Below, piece after piece: positions 1 through 10,329 of a DNA stretch of 64,000 nt. Source of the stretch: Semisulcospira habei. Its lineage: Eukaryota > Mollusca > Gastropoda > Semisulcospiridae. The DNA lies in the NCBI GenBank assembly GCA_036245525.1, contig BTPG01000006.1, positions 91,654,450-91,718,449 of the forward strand, given 5' to 3'. Below the pieces are notes generated by a model that saw only the letters and a program-made list of their open reading frames with translations, was not told the origin of the DNA and did not search any database. Positions within the stretch are counted from its first letter, which is position 1, and each line of letters begins with the position of its first letter. Made by a program: the position numbers and the translations under genes.

Positions 1-112
1 GTAACACAACTGGTTCTTAGGCTAAAATTGAGCAAGTAGTAGACACTTCCAATTAGTCATGTCATCGGTAAGTATTTTTTGAAAAAATATATTTTAGAGA
101 AAAATTAATGTT
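1..112 (+). mobile_element. DIRS1-like copy A0, right terminal end (partial)
   Basis: This is the last ~110 bp of a DIRS-type right inverted terminal repeat, cut by the window start. It carries the family-typical GTCATGTCATCGGTAAGTAT block followed by an A/T-rich tip that ends near 110-112 (AATGTT). The sequence CTTAGGCTAAAATTGAGCAA closely resembles the right repeat of copy D (46455-46475), so A0 belongs to that subfamily and is distinct from copy A. It sits inside the gag intron of copy A, 24 bp before A's splice acceptor. The rest of A0 is upstream of the window. Confidence 0.8.
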
Positions 113-136
113 AACTATTTTTGCAGTTTTTTGCAG

Positions 137-1900
137 TTTTCAAGTCCGCACCTGCACGTGCTGTGGGAACTTCCAATGGCCAAGTGATGTTCATGCCGTG
201 TGCCCACCCTGTTCCGGCTGTGCCTCCACTCACCCGTGCGTGGTCTGCGCCCCCTGGCTGGAAGAGCAGTGGTCTCAGCTTTGGGGCTTCTATCGCCGTG
301 AACGGCCCATGCCAATCCGAGATCAGGCACCCGCTAACGCCCCCACTAACGCCTCTGCGGATGCGATAAGTCGCACGTCCCCCGGTCGTGGACACTCGGA
401 CTGAACGGGCTACCCCAGGCGTTTCTTCGGGACAAGTCCAGCACAGCCGTAAGGCGTCCCACCCCAAGGTCGGTGCCAAGTACCTTCGGACAGAAGAATC
501 TGCTGGACCAGTGGGCTCATCAGATAGAGAAAGAGCTAACGAGCCTGGCCCAAAGCAAACTCGCTCGTCCCATCTGCCCTCCCGAGGAGAGAGGGTATAT
601 GGCGATGGAAATTTAGGGTGGACACCCGTGCCCCGACCTCGTTTGTGCTCATGTGACACGCCTCCACAACCCTGAATGGCTCCCCGTGGACTAGACGCCC
701 GCCGCCACGCTAGGCCTTCCTACAGGCCCGACACTGCCCCCACTGTTAGCCCATCCTCGGCGCATTACCCGAAGTATGGGCCATTACCTCGCTCGCCGCG
801 GTGCACATCGCCCTGCCGGCATGGACATTCGTCTCCCCCACGCAGCCGCTCACCGCGGGATCGATGGTCCGCACGTTGCAGTACAGTGTCTTCACAGAGA
901 ACTGCGCGGGTCGCCGCATCTCTTCACTCCTCACCGCACCGCTCCCATGGGCCACAGGATGGAGACACTCCGGTCCCTGGACGAGGCGGTGCGTCTCGTC
1001 GCTGCGTGTCTTCCCCCGGAGGACTGCCCGCCTTCCCCCCACTCAAGAGGAAAGCGTCAGCCTACATGGATGCCATTCGGCAGTCCAAGCGTTTCAAATC
1101 GCTCCCCAGCCTCCGGGTTTCCGGGACCTGCGCGACGCATTCTCCGCTCATCTGCTGCAGGGCTCCATCGGCGACTCTAATGTCTTCTCAGACTCCAAGT
1201 GGCCTGCGGACTTGGACATCGCCTTTCACCAAGATCGGTATGCCGGTCACTCGCAAGCATTTGCCTGCCCTCTCCTGGCGGTGGATACTCCAGCCCTGAC
1301 GCTGGTGGGTATCTCTCGACTACGTCATCTTCCCCCGGCTTAGACAGGACTGCTACCCTAGTACGCAATGCCCTCGCCACGGCGGGATTCCTGGACCTGG
1401 TCATGCAAGCTATTGTTCGACGCATCAAGAATGCCTGGCACCCTTCGATCTCACCGCTTGTGGGGGACATCCTGGCTCTGTCGGTATCCGCCAACCGTGC
1501 AGCGTATCACACCTCCATCAACGCCATGGCTGCGGCCGCTAATTGTGACTTGATGCGTCGGGATACCTTACTGCGCGACTGCAACCTTCCGACCGCCTTG
1601 AAGAAGCAGCTCCGGCGGGCACCGCTCGGTGGTTCGCTCCTTTTTGGCCCGTCTTGGCAGACGGTGAAAGATGCGAACAAGGACCTCTGGGCCAGCCTCC
1701 CCGCTCCCACCTGCTTTCAGGCAGCGAAACCCCACGCTCGCCCATTCACCAGTCGCGGCCGTCTGACCCCCCTCTCCCCCCCCAGGAGGCTTGCTCTCCG
1801 CAGCGGCGTGTGGCGGTCGCTGCTGCCAGACGACCCGTGGATCCTCTCCACTGTCTCTGAGGGACTGCTGATCTCCTTTCGGTCTCCTCCCCCGCTGCGC
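137..1900 (+). pseudogene. gag-like region of DIRS copy A (broken)
   Basis: The second gag exon begins after TTGCAG at 131-136. In the predicted phase-2 frame it gives a Cys-rich motif (TCTCCGNFQWPSD, then CPPCSGC, then CVVCAPW and LWGFYRRERP), shared with copies C, D3 and E. The frame closes at 404 and continues in other frames. The conserved core (KRFKSLPQPPGF-like, WYAGHSQAF-like, then NCDLMRR and LRRAPLGGSLLFG) is recognisable from about 1060 to 1680 across frames. Probable structural role by analogy with Gag of retroelements. Several frameshifts make it non-functional. Confidence 0.75.
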
Positions 1901-3590
1901 CGCGCTCCCCTGTGGACCTTGGAGCCGATGGATCTGCTCAGAGCCGATGCCCTTTGCAGCGAGATAGCTGCTTTGCTTCAGAAGGCCGCCACAGAGGTGG
2001 TTACATGTCATGACTCCCCAGCCTTCTACAGCCGCCTCTTTCTAGTCGCCAAGCCCGCCGGCAATTGGCGCCCTGTCTTCGACCTCTCCGCGCTGAACAA
2101 GTTCATCACCGCCCCGTCCTTTCGCATGGAGACTGCCCGAGCCCTGTGGGCCGCAGTTCAGCCTATTGACTTCGCCGTCAGCCTTGACTTGTCGGATGTG
2201 TATCTGCACGTTCCCATGCACCCCATCTCCAGACATTACCTGCACTTCGCCTTCGCGGGCATGGTCTACCAGTTTCGTGCGCTACACTTTGGCCTCAACC
2301 TCAGCGCCAGGGCCAGACGGACGTCTTCAAGCCCCACTTCGAGCTACCTGGACGATCTTCTAGATCTGATCGATCGGCTCGGCTTCCTGATCAACGTGGG
2401 CAAGTCCGACCTCGCACTGTCCCACCGCTTCGTTCACCTGGGGATGGAATTTCGCACCGATCTCAACGAGGTGAGACTTCCGGAGCAGCAAATACAGAAG
2501 TTGGCGAACACAGCGCAGCAGGTGTCTCTAGAGGAAGCCGTCTCGCCAGAGTGTGGCTACAGCTCCTGGGCCTGGTGAGCGCTGCAGCGGACCTCCTTCC
2601 CCTCGGCCGTCTCTACTCCCCCCTGCTTCAGCTTCACCACCTTCTCCACTGGCGACCCTTGACCGTCAACCTCGAGTCGCAGGTTCCAGTGCTTCTGATG
2701 CTCCGTCCCCATCTTCTCCGTTGGGCGGATCTGTGCTGGCTCGCGACGGGAGTTCCCCTCTACTCGCTCCCCCCCCCCCCCCCCCCCCCCAGCTGTCTCT
2801 CTGCGTTGACGCAAGCCTCTCCGGCTGGGGCGCTCACCTGCTGCCGATGTTCTCCACAGCCTCCGGCTCCTGGCCTCCGGACCTCGCGACCAGGCACATC
2901 AACTGGTTAGAGCTGCAAGTGGCCTGGCAAGCCCTCATCACGTGGGAGTCATGTCTGCGCCGCCAGGAGCTCCTCATCCTCTCAGACAACTCCACCGTGG
3001 TCGCCTACATCAAGAAGCAGGGCGGGACGCGATCCCCCTCCCTCTGCACCCTCCTCTATCAAAATCTCCGGTGGTGTGAGGATTGCGGCATCTCGAGCGA
3101 GACACATCCCGGGCCACCTGAATGTCCTGACAGACTCCCTCTCACGTCGCGGTCAGCTTCTCCACACTGAGTGGGCGCTCCGTCAGGACATCTTTTGGAT
3201 GATCTGTGCGGCGTGGGAGACCCCCATGATCGACCTCTTCACGACGAGGTGGAATCTCTTCGTCTCCCCTATTCCAGACCCACTAACCTGGGCAGTTGAC
3301 GCCGTCTCCATTCCATGGGACGGCCTCGTCGTGTACGCTTACCTGCCTATAGTGCTCGTCCCCAAGGTCCTGCTCAAGCTCAAGGGTTGCAACGCGGTCC
3401 TATTCCTGGTGGCTCCATTCTGTTGGACCAAGTTGTGGACCACCGACCTCCTGAACCTCACCACGGGCCCCCCGCTGCAGCTCCCCACCCCATGGACGAT
3501 GCTCAAGCAACCACGGCAGGCGCTGTACCACCCGTGCCCCGAGCGTCTCCTTCTCCACACCTGGAGATTGTGTGGCTCCCTCGCCGCTAG
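1900..3590 (+). pseudogene. RT-RNase H region of DIRS copy A (broken)
   Basis: The RT part shows SLDLSDVYLHVPMH (around 2182) and YLDD (around 2347). About 17 residues normally following YLDD are deleted, where D3 has LRNQVDSALERDRDALMD. RNase H motifs follow: LCVDASLSGWGAHLL (around 2800), ILSDNSTVVAYIKKQGG (around 2977) and RHIPGHLNVLTDSLSR (around 3101), the last in a different frame. A poly-C tract lies at 2769-2790. The post-RNase H stretch (WAVDAVSIPWDGL, LVPKVLLKL) is preserved. Frameshifts and the deletion rule out activity. Confidence 0.8.
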
Positions 3591-4631
3591 AGGCATCTCA
3601 AGTGCAGCAGTGGAAGCTATCGCTACAACCCGCAGGCCCTCGACCCTACGAGTCTACAAGGGAAAGTAGCGAGTCCTGTGGTCTTGGTGCGACGACCGAC
3701 ACCTTTCACCCACAGATCTGACTAACCCCCAGGTGGCCGAGTTCTTCCTCTGGCTGTTCGCCGAGCAGCACTTGACCCCTATCACCATCAGAGGGTACCT
3801 GGCCATGATCGCTGACACTTACCGCCATTTGGGCTGGCCGGACCCTGGTGGCTGCAAAGACCTAGCCAACCTGATGGCACACTTTGGGCTCCAGCGACCT
3901 GCCTTCATCTCGCTGTTACTGTGATGGGACCTAGCCTGGGTGCTGACATGGCTCAACTCGGACCGCTTCAAACTGCTCCCCTTGGAGTGGCTGGCCGATG
4001 TGACCCGAAAGACTTGCTTTCTCCTGGCCCTCACCACTGCCTCCAGGGTTAGCGAACTGCACGCGCTCTCCACATGCCCAGCCTGCTTGCAGTTCAAAAC
4101 AGATGGCTCCGTGCACCTGCTGACCGATCCGGCCTTCCTGGCCAAGGCATGGTTGCCGTTGGCCGCCCCACAGGTGATCACCATTCGGCCATTGCGGGAG
4201 CCAAGTCTGGCCTGAGAAACCAGACAGCAAGACCAGGTGAGAGCCTTAAGAGTGTACCTGCGCCGGACGAAGCCGTTACGCAGGGGATGCTCTCGCCTGT
4301 TTCTCCCTCTGTCCCCAGGTAGAACTGACATCTCGGCCCAGACGATATCCTCCTGGCTCAGATGGGTTATACACTCCGCCTACCAGAACCTCTCCCCTGA
4401 CGCTGCCAAGCGAATGAACATAAGGGTGCACGAGGTTTGAGCTATGGTCGCAAGCCTCGCCTTCGACTGCAACTGCGACATCAAAGACATTGTGAAGCTG
4501 TGGGCTGGCGAGCAGAGTCGACCTTCGCCCGTTTCTACCTGAGGGACCTCTCCGGCCAGCGTGAGACCCTATCGCTGGTAGGAGACATCGCCGTGGTGCA
4601 ACACTCCCTCCCGGCGCCCCAGGTGCCGTAG
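3590..4631 (+). pseudogene. Tyrosine recombinase of DIRS copy A (broken)
   Basis: The recombinase is recognisable in one frame with several stops. Motifs in order are ITIRGYLAMIADTYRHLG (around 3783), LTWLNSDRF (around 3943), ASRVSELHALS (first catalytic Arg, around 4045), HEV (around 4429, where the codon that is R in E and D3 is followed by a stop) and FARFYLRDLSGQ (Tyr, around 4528). An upstream indel has fused it to the RNase H frame. In-frame stops include those ending at 3669, 3924, 4215 and 4440. Confidence 0.8.
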
Positions 4632-4746
4632 GTAACTCCTAGCTAAAATTGTCGGGAGGTTGCCCCGGGGAGGGCGGGTCTTGTTAGCGGTGTTCAGGGG
4701 TTCGGGGCGTTTTGTGCAGCACCCACCTCCTTTTTGCTATTCTTCC

Positions 4747-4841
4747 TATTAGTAATGTCATCAGTAATGTGTTTTGAGGAAAGAAATGAATTATTCTCTA
4801 AAATGTATTTTTTCGAAAAATACTTACCGATGACATTACTC
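4747..4841 (+). repeat. Internal complementary region (ICR) of DIRS copy A
   Basis: Back-to-back inverted copies of the element's two outer tips: AGTAATGTCATCAGTAATGT, then an A/T-rich junction near 4785-4792, then CGAAAAATACTTACCGATGA. The second half is the reverse complement of the right tip at 5048-5090. In DIRS elements the ICR is the template for joining the two ends during circle formation (known from DIRS-1). It follows the conserved GCACCCACCTCC block at 4719-4730. Confidence 0.8.
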
Positions 4842-5103
4842 GAAGGACCCTCACACCTTCCCCGCTTGCCGCTAGCCTGCTAAGAGAACAAACTGGCGCG
4901 CTAAGCACGTGACCGGATGGGTAGGGACGGGAGGTTACTCGGGGTCCTGGGTTGCAATAGACGCCCCTAGGTTGCCTCCCCTGCCCTATAGGTACACAAC
5001 AAAATTTTGGCTGAAATTGTGCTAGCTAAGAGACATTTTCTATTAGTACTGTCATCGGTAAGTATTTTTCGAAAAAATACATTTTAGAGAAAAATTCATA
5101 TTT
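4842..5103 (+). repeat. Right inverted terminal repeat of DIRS copy A
   Basis: This ITR begins after the ICR and ends with CATCGGTAAGTATTTTTCG and an A-rich tip. Its partner left ITR is outside the window. The tip ends AAAATTCATATTTG instead of the usual TTCATTT, so its exact end is uncertain by 2-4 bp. Confidence 0.75.
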
Positions 5104-5113
5104 GTTTCTGCAG

Positions 5114-5226
5114 GACAAGCAAAGTAGGAGTGACTCAGTCATGGTGGCAGAGGTTGCTCGAGTGCTGCGTCCTCGATATCACTTTGCTGGGTGTGAAGAC
5201 ACTTTCTACGAAAGACAACCATACAG
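5114..5226 (+). CDS. CWF19L1: CWF19L1 exon (first exon in window)
   Basis: Acceptor TTTGTTTCTGCAG, donor AG|GTACGA. Encodes 37 full codons ending FYERQPY plus AG of the Arg codon completed in the next exon. The block RPRYHFAG followed by FYERQPYR matches the conserved start of the CwfJ C-terminal region of CWF19L1. The upstream intron ends in DIRS copy A, about 10 bp before the exon. Confidence 0.93.
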
Positions 5227-5440
5227 GTACGACAAAGTACAGTGAACTTGTAGTGTAACAAATTTCCACGGAACCTAGCTAGCCAAAGTCTAAATATTGG
5301 CAGTGCGATTTACATAGCAAGTGTGGGGACAGCACCTGTGAAAAAGTGATGTTACCCCACTTTTGGCAAGGGCTCCTTATATGTATACATATGTATACGA
5401 GCTTCTGTCATCCAAAGAACATGGATACAAAGTGATGTCT

Positions 5441-5506
5441 GCAAGAGACATAGATCCTCATGGACCCCCGCAACTGCGGGGGCTCATCAGGATCTATGTC
5501 TCTTGC
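5441..5506. repeat. Palindromic repeat family H1, copy 1
   Basis: Near-perfect hairpin of about 30-bp arms: AGAGACATAGATCCTCATG on one arm and CAGGATCTATGTCTCT on the other, with a CCCCCGCAACTGCGGGGG centre. MITE-like; the same unit recurs in at least six other places in this gene. Confidence 0.9.
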
Positions 5507-6136
5507 AGTTTGGTGGTGTTCGTGTTATATACATGTCTCTTCTGCATGGTAATCACCTAAGTGCTGTTTGTGTCACCTGTGTGTCAGATGACATTAAAAG
5601 TTCTCTGTAATGTTCCGGGACTATGCCCTATGTTCTGGGGTTTGTGACCATGTGGCCTGTGAAACCCTTGTGCTCAGACCAGACCTGCATTGGATGTAGA
5701 TTTTGAAACGGGATGCAGTGGAATGCAATAAAGAATTGTTGACGTCATGGAGGAACTCCATAAAAACGTTTGTTAATGCCACATTGGTGCAACTTCGTGC
5801 TATTGAGGCTTTTTCAGGGTTATTATAAAATCAAACAGAGTAAGCAAAACGCTCGTGTTGGCTCTATTGAGTCAACCTAACTGTCAAACCGACATGACAT
5901 GAAACAGAGATCATATGACAGTACTATTTCCTAGGCTGAAATGAACGGATTATACTTTTTTGCAGGTACATGATGTGATGTAAATCTGGCTAGCTAGCCA
6001 TTGAAACAAATTCCAAAATTTATTTAAGAACTGTGTATAAAAACAAGCCGGTAGCTCAGAGATGCGATCATATATTTAATGTGAAATGTACTATTGTCGC
6101 TATCAAGGCCATTGAGGACAGCTAACCTGAAGTCCA

Positions 6137-6260
<124 letters not shown>

Positions 6261-6397
6261 CTCCATCTTCTGAAAACTACATACTATGGTGAGACATTGG
6301 CTGCAAACTCTGTCATGGACCGCGTATATTTCAGGTAAATCAGTCACTCCTTTACACTGCCTGTTCAGTGCCAAGAAAATTTGAACATCACCCAACT

Positions 6398-6463
6398 GCA
6401 AGAGGTATAGATCCTCATGAGCCCCTGCACTTGCGGGGGCTCATGAGGATCTATACCTTTTGC
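6398..6463. repeat. Palindromic repeat family H1, copy 2
   Basis: Hairpin with arms GCAAGAGGTATAGATCCTC and GAGGATCTATACCTTTTGC around a CCCCTGCACTTGCGGGGG centre. Followed by CTGACACCACTTTGACTCCA, flanking sequence shared by other H1 copies. Confidence 0.9.
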
Positions 6464-6585
6464 TGACACCACTTTGACTCCATGCTTCTAGGACAGGGAG
6501 TTTTGGGTGTTGAGCAACGAAGATTGCAGAAAGACAATCGGCGTCAGCTGGCGCTGAATGGGTTAAGCTGTGTTTGTGTGTGCAG

Positions 6586-6670
6586 AAATCACCAGGTGCT
6601 GAATGAGACAGCAAGGCACGTGACCAGATTCGTGGGGATGGCTAATGTTGCCAATAAGGAGAAGAAAAAG
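6586..6670 (+). CDS. CWF19L1: CWF19L1 exon
   Basis: Acceptor TGTGTGTGCAG, donor AAG|GTGCGG. The first base completes the Arg codon (AG|A). It then reads NHQVLNETARHVTRFVGM and ANVANKEKKK, matching the NH...ATRFIALANV...KKK block of vertebrate CWF19L1. Ends in phase 0. Confidence 0.95.
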
Positions 6671-6768
6671 GTGCGGAATTATTAAGTATTTATTAATTTT
6701 TGGGCAGTACATTCTGACTGGTAGTGGGACTGGTACTTAGCTGAGACAAAGTCAATACATTCCCTTGA

Positions 6769-6833
6769 AAAGAGACATAAATCCTCATGAGCCCCCGCAT
6801 TTGCAGGGGCTCATGAGGATCTATGCCTCTTGC
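6769..6833. repeat. Palindromic repeat family H1, copy 3
   Basis: Arms AGAGACATAAATCCTCATGA and TCATGAGGATCTATGCCTCT around a GCCCCCGCATTTGCAGGGGC centre. Confidence 0.9.
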
Positions 6834-7091
6834 TGACATCATTTGAATCTGTGTTTGTTTGATGGCTGGGACTCTATGGCATTGAATTGACAAAGATTTT
6901 AGAAATCTGCGTCCACGGGCCGTCCAGAGATCAATTTCCATGTGCACGCGGCCACCATTGGTACCCAAACAGTGAACAGTACCAGTAGCTGTATGTACAG
7001 GCGGATTAACCCTTTGAACTCCGAGGCTGAACTTTTTCATGTTTGTGTATTGTCCCATGAAGGCTACTTTACAGATTAGGGGATGGACCAA

Positions 7092-7180
7092 ACCATTTCA
7101 GTGCAAGGGTGGTGCCAGAAAAGCTTGGCGCCTGTGGGTGCCAAGCTATTCTGGCACTAACCTTGAACCATCATGGTCAA
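7092..7180. repeat. Palindromic repeat family H2, degenerate copy
   Basis: Diverged H2 unit containing AAGCTTGGCGCCTGTGGGTG and CCAAGCTATTCTGGCACTA, framed by GCAAGGGTGGTGCCAG and CTTGAACCATCATGGTC. Confidence 0.75.
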
Positions 7181-7517
7181 ATGTTTTTCAGGCAAAAAGT
7201 GTATCAAGATTGAAAGGGATAAATGATGGCTTACGCCCTATTTTACAAATGAAATGCTTCTCGTGGCTCAGTTCTGCCAGTACACGGTGAATTCAGTGCG
7301 TCATGTATTGACAAGATGGAGTAGTGAGATGTGGTTATTTCACATGATGAAGGGTAAGCCATTATTGAATTTATTTGTGCTATGATTTTGCCATAGTTTT
7401 TGCTTCTAATCCTTCTCCTAACCCTCAAATCTTCTGACAGACTGAGATAGGCATTCAGTTCTTGTTTATAACTATGTAACCCAATCAGCCCTGACGCACT
7501 ACATCAGGAGATGGGCC

Positions 7518-7605
7518 GACCATGATAATTCAAGGGTAGTGCCAGATTAGCTTGGCGCCTGTTGGCGCCAAGCTAATCTGGCACTACCCTTGAATTATCA
7601 TGGTC
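7518..7605. repeat. Palindromic repeat family H2, near-perfect copy
   Basis: About 88 bp with arms of ~42 bp that are perfectly complementary by eye. It starts GACCATGATAATTCAAGGGT and ends ACCCTTGAATTATCATGGTC, with GGCGCCTGTTGGCGCC at the centre. A transcript would fold into one long hairpin. MITE-like, present in several copies in the window. Confidence 0.93.
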
Positions 7606-7714
7606 GATCCATTTCCTGCAACAGGTGCATAGTCGTTAGATGAGACCTCCAAAATTTGGGAAATGCGTGCGTCGGGCTGACTGAGGTAACCGTGTCTGGT
7701 GCGTGATGTTGCAG

Positions 7715-7840
7715 TACCTGTACGCGTTCAGCATAACCCCTATGTCCAAGCTGGACCAGGCCGAACTGAACAAGCAGCCTGCTGATGTGACAGAATGTCC
7801 GTACCTGCCCACAGACATACCTGCACTGCGCCCGCAGAAG
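7715..7840 (+). CDS. CWF19L1: CWF19L1 exon
   Basis: Acceptor GTGATGTTGCAG, donor CAGAAG|GTAAAC, phase 0 at both ends, 42 codons. Reads [20 protein letters not shown] then [10 protein letters not shown], matching the YLYAFSI...QPPDVTENPY block of CWF19L1. Confidence 0.95.
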
Positions 7841-7870
7841 GTAAACGTTCTTTTGTTTCATGGATACAAT

Positions 7871-7962
7871 AAACCCTTTGGCCGTCGGTAGTGCTTTTTG
7901 TCACAATGATTCCTGCAGAGGTCATCATGACAAGAAGCACTATCGACAGCCAAAGGGTTTAA
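7871..7962. repeat. Palindromic repeat family H3, copy 1
   Basis: Arms AAACCCTTTGGCCGTCGGTA and ATCGACAGCCAAAGGGTTT with a central CCTGCAGAGG. About 92 bp, imperfect hairpin. Related copies occur at 18415 and 54577. Confidence 0.88.
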
Positions 7963-8202
7963 GTCGTCACTTACAGTGCTTGCTGTGTGAGGGGGAATAT
8001 CATGACAGTGCTAAGGTAGTGCTTGGTTTTTCTGGCATTATTTTTTTGGTACAAAGAGTGGAGTATTAGTTACGTGTTTAACCCTCTGCTACCTCTGGTC
8101 GGGTCGCAGATTGTGTTTCACTTTTTAGTTTCAGGAATCTTTGTTAATTTAACACCAAAGGGTGCTAGCCATCCAAGAAACATGGATACAAAGTGGTTTG
8201 AG

Positions 8203-8267
8203 TAAAAGGCATGGATCCCCATGCACCCTTGCAGTTGCAGGGGCACATGAGAATCTATGTCTCTTGC
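8203..8267. repeat. Palindromic repeat family H1, diverged copy 4
   Basis: Arms AAAAGGCATGGATCCCCATG and ATGAGAATCTATGTCTCTTG around CCCTTGCAGTTGCAGGGG. Its 3' flank continues after the inserted pogo-like element at 9162, where GTGGTGTTCAGTTTTACTGG resumes. Confidence 0.8.
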
Positions 8268-8272
8268 ATTTA

Positions 8273-9159
8273 CAGTGGAGTCCGCTTAACACGAATTTCT
8301 GGGGACATGGAAAATCACTTTGTGTTAACCGTATTTCGTGTTAACCAATATGGCCTCAAAATTGATCACGGCCCTCCCGTCAAGGAAAATGTGTGTAAGA
8401 GATGCGTGCATGAATGAGTACGAGGTTAAAAGTGCACATTATCGTACTAAATATGCTTACCTTACCATCAGCTCGCTAGGAAAACACAAGGAGACCTGTA
8501 CAGCTCACGTATTTAATGTAAACTCCATAGTAAAGTAAAAGCAACACAGGCTAAAGTACATTTTCGCATCGGTAAAAGCAACACGGTCAGTCATTTAAAA
8601 AAACGCCATGATCGAAGTCTGTCTTGCGTTAGTGACGGCCCGTGAAGAGAGACAATCGTGGATCTCTTTAATCTTGTTTTTCACTTCAAGTGTAATCGAC
8701 TTCTGTTTTGGTAGCCACGATCGGTGGTTAACTGAAGTGAGGGAGTGTTGGGTTGTGTTGGTACACAAATGATACATGAATACAGTTCAGAAACTCTAGC
8801 CAATGAGAAGACGGATTACAACAACTGAAGGCTGTTCAGCCAATCACAGGCTAGAGTTCGTTCTGATCAGTGTCATGTGTACTACAGCACGAGAGTGACA
8901 CGTGCAGTGCCCCTTTCATGAATTGGTTTTCGGTGTTTGAGATTGGAATGTGTTCGTGTTAAACAGGTGAATAATAGTGAAATTGCTCTGGTTGGGAACC
9001 GAAAACAGCTTCGTGTTAAGCGAAATTTTGTGTTAAGCATTTCGTGTTATCAGTAAAATTTTAATACAGAATAAGAAGGCCGTCGGCCGGGAATGCAAAA
9101 ACGGTTCGTGTTAACCGGAAATTCGTGTTAAGCGAGTTCGTGTTAACTGGACTCCACTG
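8273..9159 (-). mobile_element. pogo/Tigger-like DNA transposon (decayed, non-autonomous)
   Basis: Ends are inverted repeats: CAGTGGAGTCCGCTTAACAC at the left and GTTAACTGGACTCCACTG at the right. Both are flanked by TA (8271-8272 and 9160-9161), the target duplication of the Tc1/mariner/pogo superfamily. The motif TTCGTGTTAA or its complement is repeated many times in the subterminal regions. On the - strand around 8650-8720 a short frame reads LPKQKSITLEVKNKIKEIHD, resembling the N-terminal CENP-B/Tigger helix-turn-helix of pogo-type transposases. No full transposase survives. Confidence 0.8.
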
Positions 9160-9320
9160 TAGGTGGTGTTCAGTTTTACTGGGAAGTGAAAGATTAACTC
9201 CATTACTGCCAGAAAAGAAAAGTGAACAGCACCCAACTGCACACAAAAGGATGAAGCGATTATTAAAGTTCCAGCTTCTCATTTGGGGTTACTTGCTAGC
9301 TCATTTTGTTTGCTTGTACA

Positions 9321-9520
9321 TTTGTTTTTTCAAAATACATTACCGATGGCATTACTATATGGAATGCACTCTATAGCCTAACGATTTCAGCCCAAAGTTG
9401 TGTCCCCTACACAACTGGGGAGGAGACACCGGGGATCCCAGAATAGGAGCCCGGGTGGCCTCCCCTTACCAACCTATACCGGCAAGCATGTGGAGAACTC
9501 ACCCCAGTTTCACTCTTAGC
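9321..9520 (+). repeat. Left inverted terminal repeat, copy B
   Basis: Pairs with 15574-15793 reversed: CTATAGCCTAACGATTTCAG here matches CTGAAATCGTTAGGCTATAG at 15702-15721. Contains a small palindrome, GTTGTGTCCCCTACACAAC. The outer ~24 bp differ between left and right tips, as in the other copies. Confidence 0.9.
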
Positions 9521-9841
9521 TCGACCGTGGACGGTCGGGCTTTTGCCTTGCTACGGGTTTTGACCGGTTCTTCTATGGTTTACTACCACTTGGCTTTTTG
9601 CCTTGTTTTTGACTTCTCCTTGGACTCAGTGTACTTCGTTGGTGTGTTCTACACTTCAATGTTTTTACTGTGTGTGGACTTAGCGCCAACCGGTTCCGAC
9701 CGGTTTGACTTTCAGTGAACTTCGTCCTTGGCTGCAGCCTTGGGGTTTCAGCTTGTGACTTTACTCACGTGGCTTTTGCCTCTCGGTGTGAGTTCGGCGC
9801 TTGAGTGTGTTCCTTCCTGTGAACAGTGTACAACGAACGCT

Positions 9842-10130
9842 ATGGCGGCTTCTTTGAAGTTTTGCCCCCTTTGTGAGGGTTTCTGTGGCCCTTGGACGCC
9901 CTCGTCGCCTGCCGGCCGTGCTCTACTGCTCTTCCGACAGGATGTGTGACGTGTGTGCCGACGGGAGTGAGGACCGGCGGTCTCAGGTGCGGTGTGCCTC
10001 ATGGGATCCTACAGACGTGTCCTTTCTTCCTGGTCGCAACGTTCTCCCCGGACTTCTCCGCAGGATGGCGTCGCTACGTCAGCTTCTCGGGCCCCACTTC
10101 ACTATGGCTTCCGGGCCTTCCAGCCCGCAG
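9842..10130 (+). pseudogene. First gag exon of DIRS copy B
   Basis: ATG at 9842 opens MAASLKFCPLCEGFCGPW, then frameshifts. Downstream frames retain pieces such as CDVCADGSEDRR. The segment ends at CCCGCAG|GTAAGTCCCC, a strong splice donor at 10131 that matches the donor of copy C (21062). In the B/C subfamily the Cys-rich part lies before the intron, unlike in D3 and E. Confidence 0.6.
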
Positions 10131-10329
10131 GTAAGTCCCCTTCTTTTACCTTAGCCGCGCAGAATTCCCTCCCCTCTCCGAGTCTTCTGTGCAGGGCAGG
10201 CGAGTATCAGGGTCGTGCTCCCCACTTTGGCGTGTTGGAAGCTCCATTTTTTTTGTACTAAAGAGGTTACCCGCCCGCTCTGATTCGTCTGAGCGGACCC
10301 GGTTTCCTACGTTTACGTCACCCAGTCCA

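Larger units (their letters stand above)
113..5103 (+). mobile_element. DIRS1-like retrotransposon copy A (5' part missing, decayed)
   Basis: Degenerate DIRS1-like element containing a gag-like region, reverse transcriptase/RNase H, tyrosine recombinase, ICR and right ITR. Its left ITR and first exon are upstream of the window because A0 interrupts A's gag intron. The right end (AAAATTCAT, 5091-5099) is only about 10-14 bp from the CWF19L1 exon at 5114, so the acceptor's upstream sequence is largely transposon. Coding frames are broken many times, so this copy is not autonomous. Confidence 0.85.
6671..7714 (+). other. CWF19L1 intron with H1 and H2 palindromes
   Basis: 1044-bp intron. It contains an H1 hairpin at 6769-6833, a degenerate H2 palindrome at 7092-7180 and a well-preserved H2 palindrome at 7518-7605. 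No coding potential beyond chance frames. Confidence 0.85.
7841..9320 (+). other. CWF19L1 intron, 5' part (before DIRS copy B)
   Basis: Contains an H3 palindrome (7871-7962) and an H1 hairpin (8203-8267). The H1 repeat is interrupted on its 3' side by a pogo-like transposon (8273-9159). The remainder shows no feature I can support. Confidence 0.8.
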
